In this document: piece after piece, positions 17,767 to 26,382 of the stretch
Layout: every line of letters begins with the position of its first letter
Numbering within the stretch: position 1 is the stretch's first letter
Assembly (NCBI RefSeq): GCF_003121845.1
Contig: NZ_QEWQ01000004.1
Location: forward strand, 124,001 to 188,000
Source: Ignatzschineria ureiclastica
GTDB taxonomy: Bacteria > Pseudomonadota > Gammaproteobacteria > Cardiobacteriales > Wohlfahrtiimonadaceae
Direction: 5' to 3'
Length of the DNA: 64,000 bases
The notes under the pieces: generated by a model
Told to the model about the DNA's origin: nothing
Database searches by the model: none
The model's input: the letters and a program-made list of their open reading frames with translations, nothing else
Translations under genes and position numbers: made by a program

Positions 17767-18618
17767 ATGAGTCAATTTTTAGAGATGCCAAAACGTGGCG
17801 TTATTATGGATGTTGTGAATGCGAAAGAAGCAAAGATTGCTGAGAATGCCGGCGCTTGTGCAGTAATGGCGCTTGAGCGAGTTCCTTCTGATATTCGTAA
17901 AGCCGGCGGTGTTGCGCGTATGACAGATCCTGCTTTAATTGAAGAGATCCAAAATACAGTGTCAATTCCTGTAATGGCGAAATCCCGTATCGGACATATT
18001 GCCGAAGCCCGTATTTTGGAAGCGATGAAGATCGATTATATCGATGAGAGTGAAGTCTTAACGCCGGCAGATGAGGTATTTCATCTTTTAAAAAGTGATT
18101 ATAGTGTACCTTTTGTCTGTGGTTGCCGGAACTTAGGGGAAGCTTTGCGCCGTTTAGGAGAGGGAGCGAAAATGCTTCGTACAAAAGGAGAGCCCGGTAC
18201 CGGCAATATCGTGGAAGCAGTACGTCATATGCGTCAAGTCAATGATGATATTCGAATGTTGCAGAATAAATCGGATGATGAATTGATGGTCTTTGCAAGA
18301 GATATTCAAGCGCCGTATGAACTTGTGAAAGAGGTTAAACAGCTCGGTCGTTTACCGGTGATGAACTTTGCCGCCGGCGGTGTTGCAACACCTGCAGATG
18401 CCGTATTGATGATGCTTTTAGGTGCGGATGGGATTTTTGTCGGATCAGGGATCTTTAAATCAGAAAATCCTGAAAAATTTGCAAGTGCGATTGTTCAAGC
18501 AACTCAACATTATGATGATTTCTCACTGCTTGCCAAACTCTCTAAAAATCTCGGCGCACCAATGGCTGGTATTGAAATGGGAACTTTAGCAGAGAACCAA
18601 ATTATGCAAGGTCGTTAA
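17767..18618 (+). CDS. pdxS: Pyridoxal 5'-phosphate synthase subunit PdxS
   Basis: PdxS (Pdx1), 283 residues, which builds PLP from ribose 5-phosphate, glyceraldehyde 3-phosphate and ammonia. Catalytic residues are present: D15 in IMDVVNA, K72 in PVMAKSR and K140 in [10 protein letters not shown], equivalent to D24, K81 and K149 of B. subtilis PdxS. The N-terminus is about nine residues shorter than usual, trimming the helix that contacts the glutaminase PdxT. No pdxT follows; a terminator does. Upstream codons stay open to 17653 but contain no ATG, GTG or TTG, so the short start is real on this sequence. Divergent from pdxR. Confidence 0.96.
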   Translation: MSQFLEMPKRGVIMDVVNAKEAKIAENAGACAVMALERVPSDIRKAGGVARMTDPALIEEIQNTVSIPVMAKSRIGHIAEARILEAMKIDYIDESEVLTPADEVFHLLKSDYSVPFVCGCRNLGEALRRLGEGAKMLRTKGEPGTGNIVEAVRHMRQVNDDIRMLQNKSDDELMVFARDIQAPYELVKEVKQLGRLPVMNFAAGGVATPADAVLMMLLGADGIFVGSGIFKSENPEKFASAIVQATQHYDDFSLLAKLSKNLGAPMAGIEMGTLAENQIMQGR

Positions 18619-18674
18619 GATATTTTGGGTTATCACTGACGATCTATAGAGATTGAGTCATAAATGCAATAAAA

Positions 18675-18712
18675 AAGGCCACAGGTTATGATACTTAACT
18701 TGTGGCCTTATT
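18675..18712. terminator. Bidirectional terminator between pdxS and small lipoprotein gene
   Basis: The stem AAGGCCACA...TGTGGCCTT is flanked by an A-run upstream and TTATT downstream. It lies between two convergent genes. Confidence 0.8.
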
Positions 18713-18734
18713 AATTGCAGGGATACTTTTGTAT

Positions 18735-18920
18735 TTATTGATTAGCGCGAATTGTCGCTTCAGTTTTGATCTCAGGATCGCCCTCTAGGGTAGAGAAAGT
18801 GCAATTATCATTGACGTTGCCTTTAATAACACATCTTCCTAAGCGTTCCACTGCATCAACGCCGGAAGCACACGCCGTTAGCATCGTTGAGGCAAGCACT
18901 AAAATGCATAGTTTTTTCAT
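18735..18920 (-). CDS. Small lipoprotein (61 aa)
   Basis: A 61-residue predicted lipoprotein. The signal peptide MKKLCILVLASTMLTAC ends in a lipobox (LTAC, Cys17), followed by ASGVDAVERLG and a short mature chain with two further cysteines (RCVIKG, DNCTF) that could form a disulfide. AGGAAT precedes the ATG. I do not recognise the family. It converges on pdxS across the shared terminator and appears monocistronic. Confidence 0.65.
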   Translation of the reverse strand: MKKLCILVLASTMLTACASGVDAVERLGRCVIKGNVNDNCTFSTLEGDPEIKTEATIRANQ

Positions 18921-19122
18921 TATGTAATTCCTATTGTAGTGATTAATGACGATATTATTTTTAATATGGATGTGTTCATTGTAACGAATAATATTCTAAT
19001 ATTGCAGATGTTCTGGAAATAATTTTAAAGTGCACTAGGATATCTATTTGAGTAGCAATCTACGATTAGCGTTATAATTGCTCAATCTACCTTCATTTAT
19101 CATTCATCATGGTTTACAAATT

Positions 19123-19608
19123 ATGCGGCAATCAAATAAAAATTCTCTCAAAACACCGGCCACTCGATTTCTCGATCAACGTCATTTTCCTTATGAGATT
19201 TATGAATGTACCGGAGAAATAGAGGGGACTGCAGAATTTATGGCAAATTTTTTAGGGGTACCTTGTTATGAGGTGATTAAAAGTATTGTCTTTATGGATG
19301 AGAAATATCACGGTTATATGGTACTTCAACACGGTGATCAAACGATTGATACCAAATTATTACGCAAAATTTTAGGGGTGAAGAGTGTTCGAGCGGCGCC
19401 TTATGATTATGCCCATAAATGGACCGGCTATGAATTTGGCGGAACATCGCCCTTTGGTATTAAGGCGAATATTCCTATCTATGCTGAACGCACTATTTTT
19501 GAGATGGAATCGCTCTTTATTAATGGTGGTAAGCGTGGCGTGAATGTCAAAATTACACCGGATATTTTACGGCAGATTGGGGTTATTCCGGTGGAGGTGA
19601 GTAAATAG
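19123..19608 (+). CDS. YbaK/EbsC-type aminoacyl-tRNA deacylase
   Basis: A 161-residue protein of the YbaK/ProX editing-domain family, which hydrolyses mischarged tRNAs such as Cys-tRNA(Pro). Visible family features are TPATRFLDQRHFPYEIYEC, the catalytic-type lysine in YEVIKSIVF, VLQHGDQTIDTKLLR and the glycine-rich GGTSPFGIK. A TTG at 19078 would lengthen the protein by 15 residues; the ATG at 19123 gives the usual YbaK length. The precise misacylated substrate cannot be decided from the sequence. Standing alone. Confidence 0.85.
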   Translation: MRQSNKNSLKTPATRFLDQRHFPYEIYECTGEIEGTAEFMANFLGVPCYEVIKSIVFMDEKYHGYMVLQHGDQTIDTKLLRKILGVKSVRAAPYDYAHKWTGYEFGGTSPFGIKANIPIYAERTIFEMESLFINGGKRGVNVKITPDILRQIGVIPVEVSK

Positions 19609-19914
19609 AGAAATTAGTCGGTCTTATTATCTCAAGAAGTCATTCTGTAAATTTTATTTTTTGTAGAATATTTTGCAAAAGAGAAGAATAGATTTATCTG
19701 CCTAAGATTATCTCGAAACCAAATTTTTTTGATATAACTGCTTTATTTTTATACTATCTATAGGATTTTGTTACTTTATTAACTTTTTTAATAAAAACAA
19801 AGGACAATGTGAGCTGTAGGTAGATTGAAATGATATTGAATGCAGTTCTATTTATTTCATTCTTGAAATGGAATGATATTTTATGACCGATCAGAGATTG
19901 GCAGAGTAAATAAT
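19609..19914. other. AT-rich intergenic region
   Basis: About 300 bp upstream of the second EexN-like lipoprotein gene. No repeat, RNA or convincing promoter recognised. Confidence 0.3.
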
Positions 19915-20850
19915 ATGAAAAAATTAATAGTGGTAGGTTTACTGAGTGTGTTTTTAGTTGCTTGTGGTGAAAAAGATGAAAATTACTATTTTGAACACCA
20001 AGATAAAGCCCGAGAAAAAATCAACAGTTGTGAAGAGCAGATGATGAAAGCATTCATGAATCTTGATGAGAAAGCGGGTAGAGCAATAGAAGCGGATAAT
20101 GAATGTAAAGCTGCAAAAGCGGCGATTAAGAAACAGCGCAACATTGAGTATGAAAAAGAAAAAGCAGAGAAAGAGCAACAAAAACGTCTTGCAGAAGAAG
20201 CTCGATTAAAAGCAATTACAGATATTGAAACCCAATTAGAGAAAGAGCTATCAGGAAAAGAGTGGCCGGCTGTGATTAGTGAATATTTAAAGCAGGCAGA
20301 GTGCCAACAACGTTTTTTTAATCAGGATGAGGATCTCAATTGTGTTGCGTGGAAAGTAATATATGATAAGGCAGTAGAGACAGGAAAAACAGATCTTGCA
20401 CAGTACTCTTTTATCGATCTAAATGCACAAGAACCAGTGTATTGTGGATTAGATAAACGTCGAGGCTCAGCATGTACTGTTTGGGCAGAGGCGAGGGTTG
20501 CGCGTGCAGAAATTGATCTTAAGCCACTTGATATCGAAGCACTATCTACAGTGAGAGAAGATTATTGCACCAATGGTGATTATAATACTTGTAATGTTTG
20601 GACAAAAGCTTGGCAAGTGAAGAATGATGTGATTGTAAAACAATTTGTTGAAGATGATGAGCTCTTTGTAGAGACTTATAACAATTGTTTTGCTGAAGTC
20701 ACTAAAATTCGTCAAGCTGATCTTAAATGGAATGAGAGAAGTCGCCAAGAAGAGGCAATAGTATCTAGTTATCCTTGTGATCAAGCAAGACAAGCTTACC
20801 GTAATCGTGGCATGGGCGTTGCAACGTACAAGCAAGCAATTGCGCGTTAA
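19915..20850 (+). CDS. EexN-like lipoprotein, short paralogue
   Basis: From the ATG at 19915 this is a 311-residue lipoprotein: signal MKKLIVVGLLSVFLVAC with lipobox LVAC. An EexN-like segment follows (YYFEHQDKAREKINSCEEQ, then DNECKAAKA), then a charged helical stretch (about 65-105) and a Cys-rich C-terminal domain with QAYRNRGMG near the end. The gene at 10332 has the same ends with a much longer linker, so the two are paralogues. In-frame sequence upstream to 19873 lacks a signal peptide and is unlikely to be used. Outer- or inner-membrane anchored; function unknown. Confidence 0.65.
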   Translation: MKKLIVVGLLSVFLVACGEKDENYYFEHQDKAREKINSCEEQMMKAFMNLDEKAGRAIEADNECKAAKAAIKKQRNIEYEKEKAEKEQQKRLAEEARLKAITDIETQLEKELSGKEWPAVISEYLKQAECQQRFFNQDEDLNCVAWKVIYDKAVETGKTDLAQYSFIDLNAQEPVYCGLDKRRGSACTVWAEARVARAEIDLKPLDIEALSTVREDYCTNGDYNTCNVWTKAWQVKNDVIVKQFVEDDELFVETYNNCFAEVTKIRQADLKWNERSRQEEAIVSSYPCDQARQAYRNRGMGVATYKQAIAR

Positions 20851-20939
20851 TTTATTGCTTTTACAATCAGTGAAATAGCATCAATATAACGATAATAGAA
20901 TGCTTGCAATGTATTAATTTTCACGAAACAGAATTTTTC

Positions 20940-20974
20940 AATAGACTACTTTTAAATAAAGGTAGTCTATTTTT
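20940..20974 (+). terminator. Terminator downstream of EexN-like gene
   Basis: The stem AATAGACTAC(C) / GGTAGTCTATT is followed by a T-run, about 90 bp after the stop. Confidence 0.75.
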
Positions 20975-21128
20975 GATTTTATCCAATTAATTTACTCGTT
21001 GTTACATTGTTATCATAAAAATGCCTTAATATAACGATTATAATGCGTAAATAATGATAATATTTGTTACAATCTACCCAATTTATACCTATAAAATTGG
21101 ATAATAATAACTGACAGGACAATGAGTA

Positions 21129-21962
21129 ATGAGCATTGAAACGATAGAATTACTGAAAGCATTTATTTTAGGATTAGTAGAGGGAATTACAGAGTTTGCG
21201 CCTGTATCATCAACGGGACATTTGATTATTGTGGATGATTTATGGCTTAAATCCACAGAATTTCTCGGGCAAAGTTCAGCAAACACCTTCAAAATCGTGA
21301 TTCAACTTGGCTCTATTCTTGCGGTGGTAGTCGTTTTTTGGAAGCGACTTTGGAGCCTTTTGGGATTCTATCGACAAGATGGTGAGAAAATGCTCAAACG
21401 ATTTAATCTTCTTCACGTCATTATTGGAATGTTACCGGCCGTTGTGATTGGCTTTGCGCTAAAAAATCTGATTGATACCTATCTTTTTGGGACTAAAACA
21501 GTCATCTTTGCATTGATTGCCGGAGCGATATTGATGATAGTGGCCGATCGTTTTGCGCCCAAGATTCCAAAAGCCACTTCATTAGATGAGATCACCTACA
21601 AACAAGCATTTTCAGTTGGTCTAATTCAATGTTTCTCCTTGTGGCCTGGCTTCTCTCGTTCCGGCGCTACGATCTCCGGCGGTGTATTATTAGGGCTAGA
21701 TTACCGTACAGCAGCTGATTTTACTTTTATTATGGCAGTTCCTATTATGCTCGGCGCAAGCTTAGTCTCGGTTATGAGTAACTGGCATGAACTCTCTCTT
21801 TCACACCTCAATTTCTATATCGTTGGTTTTATAAGCGCCTTTATCTTCGCGCTGTTAGCTATCAAATTCTTCTTAAGCCTTATCTCTCGTATCAAATTAA
21901 TGCCATTTGCAATCTATCGCCTATTACTCGCAGCGGTATTAGCTTGGGTTGTTTGGGGGTAA
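21129..21962 (+). CDS. uppP: Undecaprenyl-diphosphatase
   Basis: UppP/BacA, 277 residues, a polytopic membrane enzyme that dephosphorylates undecaprenyl pyrophosphate to recycle the lipid carrier for peptidoglycan. Both signatures are intact: the (E/Q)xxxE-containing EGITEFAPVSSTGHL near residue 20 and PGFSRSGATISGGVL near 175. About eight membrane helices are apparent. The start follows GACAGGACAATGAGTA. Monocistronic, ending in a hairpin that includes tRNA-like sequence. Confidence 0.95.
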   Translation: MSIETIELLKAFILGLVEGITEFAPVSSTGHLIIVDDLWLKSTEFLGQSSANTFKIVIQLGSILAVVVVFWKRLWSLLGFYRQDGEKMLKRFNLLHVIIGMLPAVVIGFALKNLIDTYLFGTKTVIFALIAGAILMIVADRFAPKIPKATSLDEITYKQAFSVGLIQCFSLWPGFSRSGATISGGVLLGLDYRTAADFTFIMAVPIMLGASLVSVMSNWHELSLSHLNFYIVGFISAFIFALLAIKFFLSLISRIKLMPFAIYRLLLAAVLAWVVWG

Positions 21963-21972
21963 AGAAAGTAGT

Positions 21973-21996
21973 GATGCCTAGGGCCGGAATCGAACT
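21973..21996 (-). pseudogene. tRNA 3'-end fragment
   Basis: On the minus strand this reads as a T loop and 3' T-stem (GTTCGATTCCGGC) followed by CCTAGGC-A-TCA, like the 3' end of a tRNA with a mutated CCA. The 5' half of the T stem and the rest of the tRNA are missing. tRNA 3' ends are common attachment sites for integrating elements. Confidence 0.5.
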
Positions 21997-22034
21997 TAAA
22001 TTTATAATACTAGGTCACAATGATTCCGGTTTTC
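21985..22034 (+). terminator. Possible uppP terminator
   Basis: CCGGAATC (21985) pairs with GATTCCGG (22022) across a 29-nt loop and is followed by a T-rich tract. The long loop makes it a moderate call. Confidence 0.45.
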
Positions 22035-22057
22035 TTTTAATTACTTATTACTGATTA

Positions 22058-22609
22058 CTATATCTCTTTTTCCAAAATCTCTGTCAATTGTAACAACTTT
22101 TCTGTATCAGATGCCGTCAATATGAATGTATTGGTAGAACCAGTATTTTCTACACTTGTGATGATGAGTAGAGGTTCTTTGTTTGCTGGATGGTTAACCG
22201 CCTGCAATGTGTAGCTGATTTGGTGAATCGCTGTGGTAAAAGTGGGTTGACCTAGAAATAGCTTATTTTTACTTTTTTCTCTTTGGGGATAAGATTGATT
22301 CGCCCACTGGTTAAATAGTTCAAAAGGTTGTAATTGTTGGTCAAATTCTTCTTTTGTCGAGAATTGTAAGAATGGTTTAACATCTCGGCCTTTAGAGATA
22401 GGGTGTCCTAGAGAGATTCGATTCAATCTATTGCTATGAAGTGTATGGGTATAAACGGTTGTTGGCTTTTCGGCAATTTGTCCTGATTCAAGATTGTAAG
22501 TATAAGTCCGAACACTCGTTGGGTAGATATCAGACTCAACGCTACTACAAGCAGTCAACAAGTAGCTAAAACTTAATAAAATAATTATCTTCCATAATTG
22601 TGAGGGCAT
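22058..22609 (-). CDS. Hypothetical lipoprotein (183 aa)
   Basis: A predicted lipoprotein: MPSQLWKIIILLSFSYLLTAC, lipobox LTAC with Cys21, then a mature part of about 160 residues rich in Thr, Gln and Asn with alternating beta-like segments. No recognised domain or active-site motif. The G+C content is low. It lies between uppP (convergent) and a large accessory gene on the other strand. Reported as a real gene because of its length and convincing export signal; the function is unknown. Confidence 0.6.
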   Translation of the reverse strand: MPSQLWKIIILLSFSYLLTACSSVESDIYPTSVRTYTYNLESGQIAEKPTTVYTHTLHSNRLNRISLGHPISKGRDVKPFLQFSTKEEFDQQLQPFELFNQWANQSYPQREKSKNKLFLGQPTFTTAIHQISYTLQAVNHPANKEPLLIITSVENTGSTNTFILTASDTEKLLQLTEILEKEI

Positions 22610-22965
22610 CTATTTAAATCCTTTTAAATGAATGTCGTTAGTTTTATAGCAGTTGATTTATATATCATCTGTGTTGTTTTCTTATAAGTCAATGAGTTAG
22701 TTTCTTTTTCTGAAGAAGAATCGTACCACTTAACTTTGATGAATGGTTTTTAATGAACAACAAAAACGCTCATCCGAAGATGGGCGTTTGTTGGTTTTAT
22801 TAATTACGATAAACCCATATAGCTATTTATGTTAGCTCGATGAAGTAAATAATTTACATATGAATCATTAATATAGATTTTCTAAAATATAAGATATTAA
22901 TTAAAATAATAGAAATTAAATTATTCTTTCTATAAAATAACCAATTTAGTTTAATTGGATATATA
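22610..22965. other. AT-rich intergenic region with one hairpin
   Basis: Apart from the hairpin at 22757-22797 it holds only AT-rich DNA, probably including the promoter of the 22966 gene. Confidence 0.35.
22757..22797 (-). terminator. Terminator-like hairpin, left copy
   Basis: CATC-CGAA-GATG core with arms CAAAAACGC and GCGTTTGTTG; on the minus strand it ends in a T-run. Its core is nearly identical to the hairpin at 24904-24940, so the pair brackets the 22966 gene as direct repeats. Confidence 0.65.
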
Positions 22966-24873
22966 ATGAATTTAAATAAAAAAAAGAAAAAGAAAATGGT
23001 TAATTCTTCTCAAGGAATCCTTGAGAACTCAGAAAACTACTCTAATCAAGTAACATTTAATTCTGTGCAAGGACATGGATTTGCAGCAGAACAAGCTAAT
23101 AATTTATGGGATAGACTAACAGGAAAATCGGCAAAAATAGTTGGTGGGAATAATGCAAAAAATGGTGCAGATCGTTTAGTTGATGGACAATTAATTCAAA
23201 CAAAATATTGTAGTACAGCAAGTAGCTCTGTTGCTGAATGTTTTAGTAAAGGTATATTTCGTTATTCTGGTATGCAAATTGAAGTACCTGCAGATCAATA
23301 TGAACACGCAATTCAACTATTCAAAAGTAGAATTTCCCAAGGACAAGTACCGGATGTTACTGATCCTGAACAAGCATCTAATATTATCAGAAAAGGTAAT
23401 TTTACTTATGAACAGGTTAAAAATATCGCAAAAGCAGGAGCGGTAGAAGGGATTGTTTTTGATGCAACGAATAGTATGATTGTTGCTAAAAATTCTATGG
23501 GAATTTCAGCGTCTATTTCTTTTGCTGTCTCAATATGGAATGGTGAAGATTGGAGGGTAGCCTTAAAACAGGCTTGTTACGAGGGATTAAAAACAGGTGG
23601 AACTGCTTGGATAGGAGGGATATTTGCTTCTCAGTTAGGACGGACTGGGCTAGATGTAGCCCTTCGTTCGAGTACAGATTGGATTGTAAAGCAATTAGGG
23701 GCTAAAAATGCTGCTACATTTACAAATGCTTTACGATCAGGAAGTAACATTTATGGTGCTTCTGCAATGAACCAAATGAGTAAGTTGTTACGTGGAAATA
23801 TAATCACAGGAGCTGTAACCACTTTAATATTATCTTCAGGAGATTTCATCGATTTATTTCGTAATCGTATGTCTGGAGCCCAAGTATTTAAAAATTTGAC
23901 AAATACTACCGCAACAGTTGCGGGTGGAATGGCTGGTGCAGTTGCTAGTGGCATGGCAATTGGTAGTGCTATACCTATCCCCTTATTGGGGACAATACTA
24001 GGCGGAATTATAGGAGGAACTTTAGCAGGAAAGGCATCCTCGGCAATAATGGATCAGCTTATTGAAGATGATTCTGTACAAATGATTAAAATTATAGAAG
24101 AACAACTAGGATATTTGGCTGAAAATTATCTTTTAACTGCAAATGAAGCTGATATTGTAATTGCAAAAATTATAGATCAACAAGATAATTTACCCATCTT
24201 TTTGAAAGATATGTATCAGTCTGAGAATAGGGATGCATTTGCATATTTATCATTTGAACCTATATTTTCTGAGGTTGTTGCAGAGAGAGAGTATGTTAAG
24301 GTACCCGGAAATGGAGTTGTCAAGAAAGAAACAAAGAATCTTTTAAGAAGAATTGGTAAAAATAAACCAATAGATCTATCCCGACCTGACAATAAAATTG
24401 ATTCTGCTATTGAAGAATTTGTCACAATATTTAATCTTTCTCTGAAAAAAAGAATTGGAAGAATTCGCTATGTAAATTCAATTTTAGGGGCTATTCTACT
24501 TGCGTTAGGAGTTTCAGCTTTAACTGCTTGTATTTTAAAACATTTCTTAGATATCAAACCAATAGATGTATTTGGATTATCATTATTATTTGTAGGATTT
24601 CCTATATTGGGAATATTTTTTTATAAATCGACTGTATTAAGGCTGCATGATTTAAATTTATCTGCATGGATATTATTACTATTATTAATTCCTGTTCCTC
24701 TAGTTCATATTATTTTTGGTGGGGGACTGATATTGCTTCCGGGAAAAGGAATGCAAGAAAAATATGGGGGAGAGCCTGATAGAGGTTTTTGGAGATTGAC
24801 AATTATATTAGCATTAACAAATGTTATATTGTTTTTTGGTTTAATGATATTTTTTATAAAGATAAGCAGTTGA
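22966..24873 (+). CDS. Multidomain accessory protein: nuclease-like N-terminus, glycine zipper, DUF805-like C-terminus
   Basis: A 635-residue protein of unusual architecture. Residues 33-100 contain GADRLVDG and IQTK (D69, D73, Q78, K80), resembling the D...QxK core of Mrr-type PD-(D/E)XK nucleases, followed by YC and a later Cys. Residues about 160-300 are alpha-helical; 315-360 form a Gly/Ala-rich zipper suited to membrane insertion. Residues about 494-605 match the DUF805 pattern (RYVNSILGAILL, LRLHDLNLSAW, then LPGKGM..KYG), with four membrane segments and a fifth at the end. The start is poly-Lys; ATG 22996 is an alternative. AT-rich and flanked by duplicated hairpins, so probably transferred. 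Defence or toxin activity is inference. Confidence 0.65.
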   Translation: MNLNKKKKKKMVNSSQGILENSENYSNQVTFNSVQGHGFAAEQANNLWDRLTGKSAKIVGGNNAKNGADRLVDGQLIQTKYCSTASSSVAECFSKGIFRYSGMQIEVPADQYEHAIQLFKSRISQGQVPDVTDPEQASNIIRKGNFTYEQVKNIAKAGAVEGIVFDATNSMIVAKNSMGISASISFAVSIWNGEDWRVALKQACYEGLKTGGTAWIGGIFASQLGRTGLDVALRSSTDWIVKQLGAKNAATFTNALRSGSNIYGASAMNQMSKLLRGNIITGAVTTLILSSGDFIDLFRNRMSGAQVFKNLTNTTATVAGGMAGAVASGMAIGSAIPIPLLGTILGGIIGGTLAGKASSAIMDQLIEDDSVQMIKIIEEQLGYLAENYLLTANEADIVIAKIIDQQDNLPIFLKDMYQSENRDAFAYLSFEPIFSEVVAEREYVKVPGNGVVKKETKNLLRRIGKNKPIDLSRPDNKIDSAIEEFVTIFNLSLKKRIGRIRYVNSILGAILLALGVSALTACILKHFLDIKPIDVFGLSLLFVGFPILGIFFYKSTVLRLHDLNLSAWILLLLLIPVPLVHIIFGGGLILLPGKGMQEKYGGEPDRGFWRLTIILALTNVILFFGLMIFFIKISS

Positions 24874-24903
24874 CTTAGTATATAAAAATAAAATCAATTA
24901 GAT

Positions 24904-24940
24904 AAACAAAAACGCCCATCCGAAGATGGGCGCTTCTTAA
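24904..24940 (-). terminator. Terminator of the aldehyde dehydrogenase gene (right hairpin copy)
   Basis: Minus-strand stem GCGCCCATC-TTCG-GATGGGCGT followed by TTTTGTTT. It lies 50 bp after the dehydrogenase stop codon and is a near-copy of the hairpin at 22757. Confidence 0.8.
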
Positions 24941-24990
24941 GACTATCTATCTAATAGTACCTATAATGGATCGATTCTAATCATCAACTC

Positions 24991-26382
24991 TTAGAAAGGT
25001 GCATCGATATCGACAACATCCACAAGTTTGATATTAACGAACTCTTTTAAGCCTAAGTCGATTAATTCACGACCGAAACCAGAGCGACGGATACCACCGA
25101 ATGGAAGATCTGCTTTGACCATTGTTGGATGATTTACGAAGATCATACCGGTTGAGATTTTAGACGCTACACGACGACCACGCTCGTTATCGCTGGTAAA
25201 TACAGAACCACCAAGACCAAATGGTGAATCGTTCGCAATACGGATGGCATCTGCTTCATCTTTTGCTTTAAAGATCATTGATACAGGACCGAAGAATTCT
25301 TGATAGTACGCAGGGTTATCTGGCGTTACATTAGTCAAAATGGTTGGTTGTACAAAGCAGCCTTGTTCTGGTACTTTTGGGCCGACTTCTGTTGCTGTTG
25401 CGCCGTGTTTAACTGCTTCTTCGATCTGTTTGAGAAGACCTTCTTTCGCTCTTTGTGAAGAGAGTGGGGCAAGTTGTGTTGCTGGATCCATAGGGTCGCC
25501 TGCTTTCAGTGCTGCAACACCTGCTGTATATTTCTCTAAATATTCATCATAGACTTTTGCATCAACGATCATACGTTTTGAAGAGACACAGACTTGGCCC
25601 GCATTCCAATGACGACCAAATACGCCCCATTTTGCAGTTTTCTCAATATCCGCATCATCAAGAACGACAAACGCATCAGCGCCACCAAGCTCCATAATTG
25701 CTTTTTTGAGATGTTTACCAGCAGTTTGCGCAACCGCAGAACCAGCAATTTCAGAACCTGTAAGTGCAACACCACAAACGCGAGGATCTTTAAGGATTGT
25801 GTCAATATCTTTATGACCAATAAAGAGGTTAATGAATACACCTTCAGGAAGACCGGCATCGAGCATCAATTTTTCAAATGCCATTGCACATTGTGGCAGA
25901 TTTGACGCATGTTTGAGGATAACAGTGTTACCCGCTGAAAGTTGGGGTGCTAAGATACGTGCAACTTGATAGAAAGGGAAGTTCCAAGGTTCAATCGCAA
26001 GTAAAACACCTAGTGGTTCATACACTAATTCCGCTTCACCTTCTGCAGGGTCCATAACAGGAAGCTTACGAGGTTGAAGTTGCGCTTCGGCATTTTTAAC
26101 ATAGTATTCAAGAATTTGTGCGGAAAGCTCTACTTCACCTTTGGCTTCAGCGAAGATTTTACCCATTTCAAGCGTAATGAGTTTTGCATATTCATCGCTA
26201 TTTTTACGCATTAAGTCAGCTGCTTTCTGTAGATAGCTAACGCGCTCTTTAACAGGGAGCTCTTTCCAGCTTTGGAATGCTTTATCCGCTTTATCAATCG
26301 CTGCTAAAATCTCTGTATCGGTTGCATTATCAAAAGTTTTGAGAACTTCATTGGTGTAAGGATTTGTAGTGACAAAAGCCAT
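24991..26382 (-). CDS. NAD(P)-dependent aldehyde dehydrogenase, succinate-semialdehyde type
   Basis: A 463-residue aldehyde dehydrogenase. The catalytic cysteine C265 is in NAGQVCVSSKR, the general-base E231 in MELGGADAF, and the cofactor region shows EPWNFPFYQ and LTGSEIAGS. Overall it is closest in style to the Sad/GabD group that oxidises succinate semialdehyde to succinate, but substrate range within this family is broad. A strong ribosome-binding site (AGGAGAT) precedes the ATG. No gabT is adjacent. Monocistronic, ending at the hairpin 24904-24940. Confidence 0.9.
   Translation of the reverse strand: MAFVTTNPYTNEVLKTFDNATDTEILAAIDKADKAFQSWKELPVKERVSYLQKAADLMRKNSDEYAKLITLEMGKIFAEAKGEVELSAQILEYYVKNAEAQLQPRKLPVMDPAEGEAELVYEPLGVLLAIEPWNFPFYQVARILAPQLSAGNTVILKHASNLPQCAMAFEKLMLDAGLPEGVFINLFIGHKDIDTILKDPRVCGVALTGSEIAGSAVAQTAGKHLKKAIMELGGADAFVVLDDADIEKTAKWGVFGRHWNAGQVCVSSKRMIVDAKVYDEYLEKYTAGVAALKAGDPMDPATQLAPLSSQRAKEGLLKQIEEAVKHGATATEVGPKVPEQGCFVQPTILTNVTPDNPAYYQEFFGPVSMIFKAKDEADAIRIANDSPFGLGGSVFTSDNERGRRVASKISTGMIFVNHPTMVKADLPFGGIRRSGFGRELIDLGLKEFVNIKLVDVVDIDAPF

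Noticed and set aside
25569-25859. Extra frames within the aldehyde dehydrogenase gene
   Set aside because: They are shadows of the dehydrogenase coding sequence in other frames with implausible composition.
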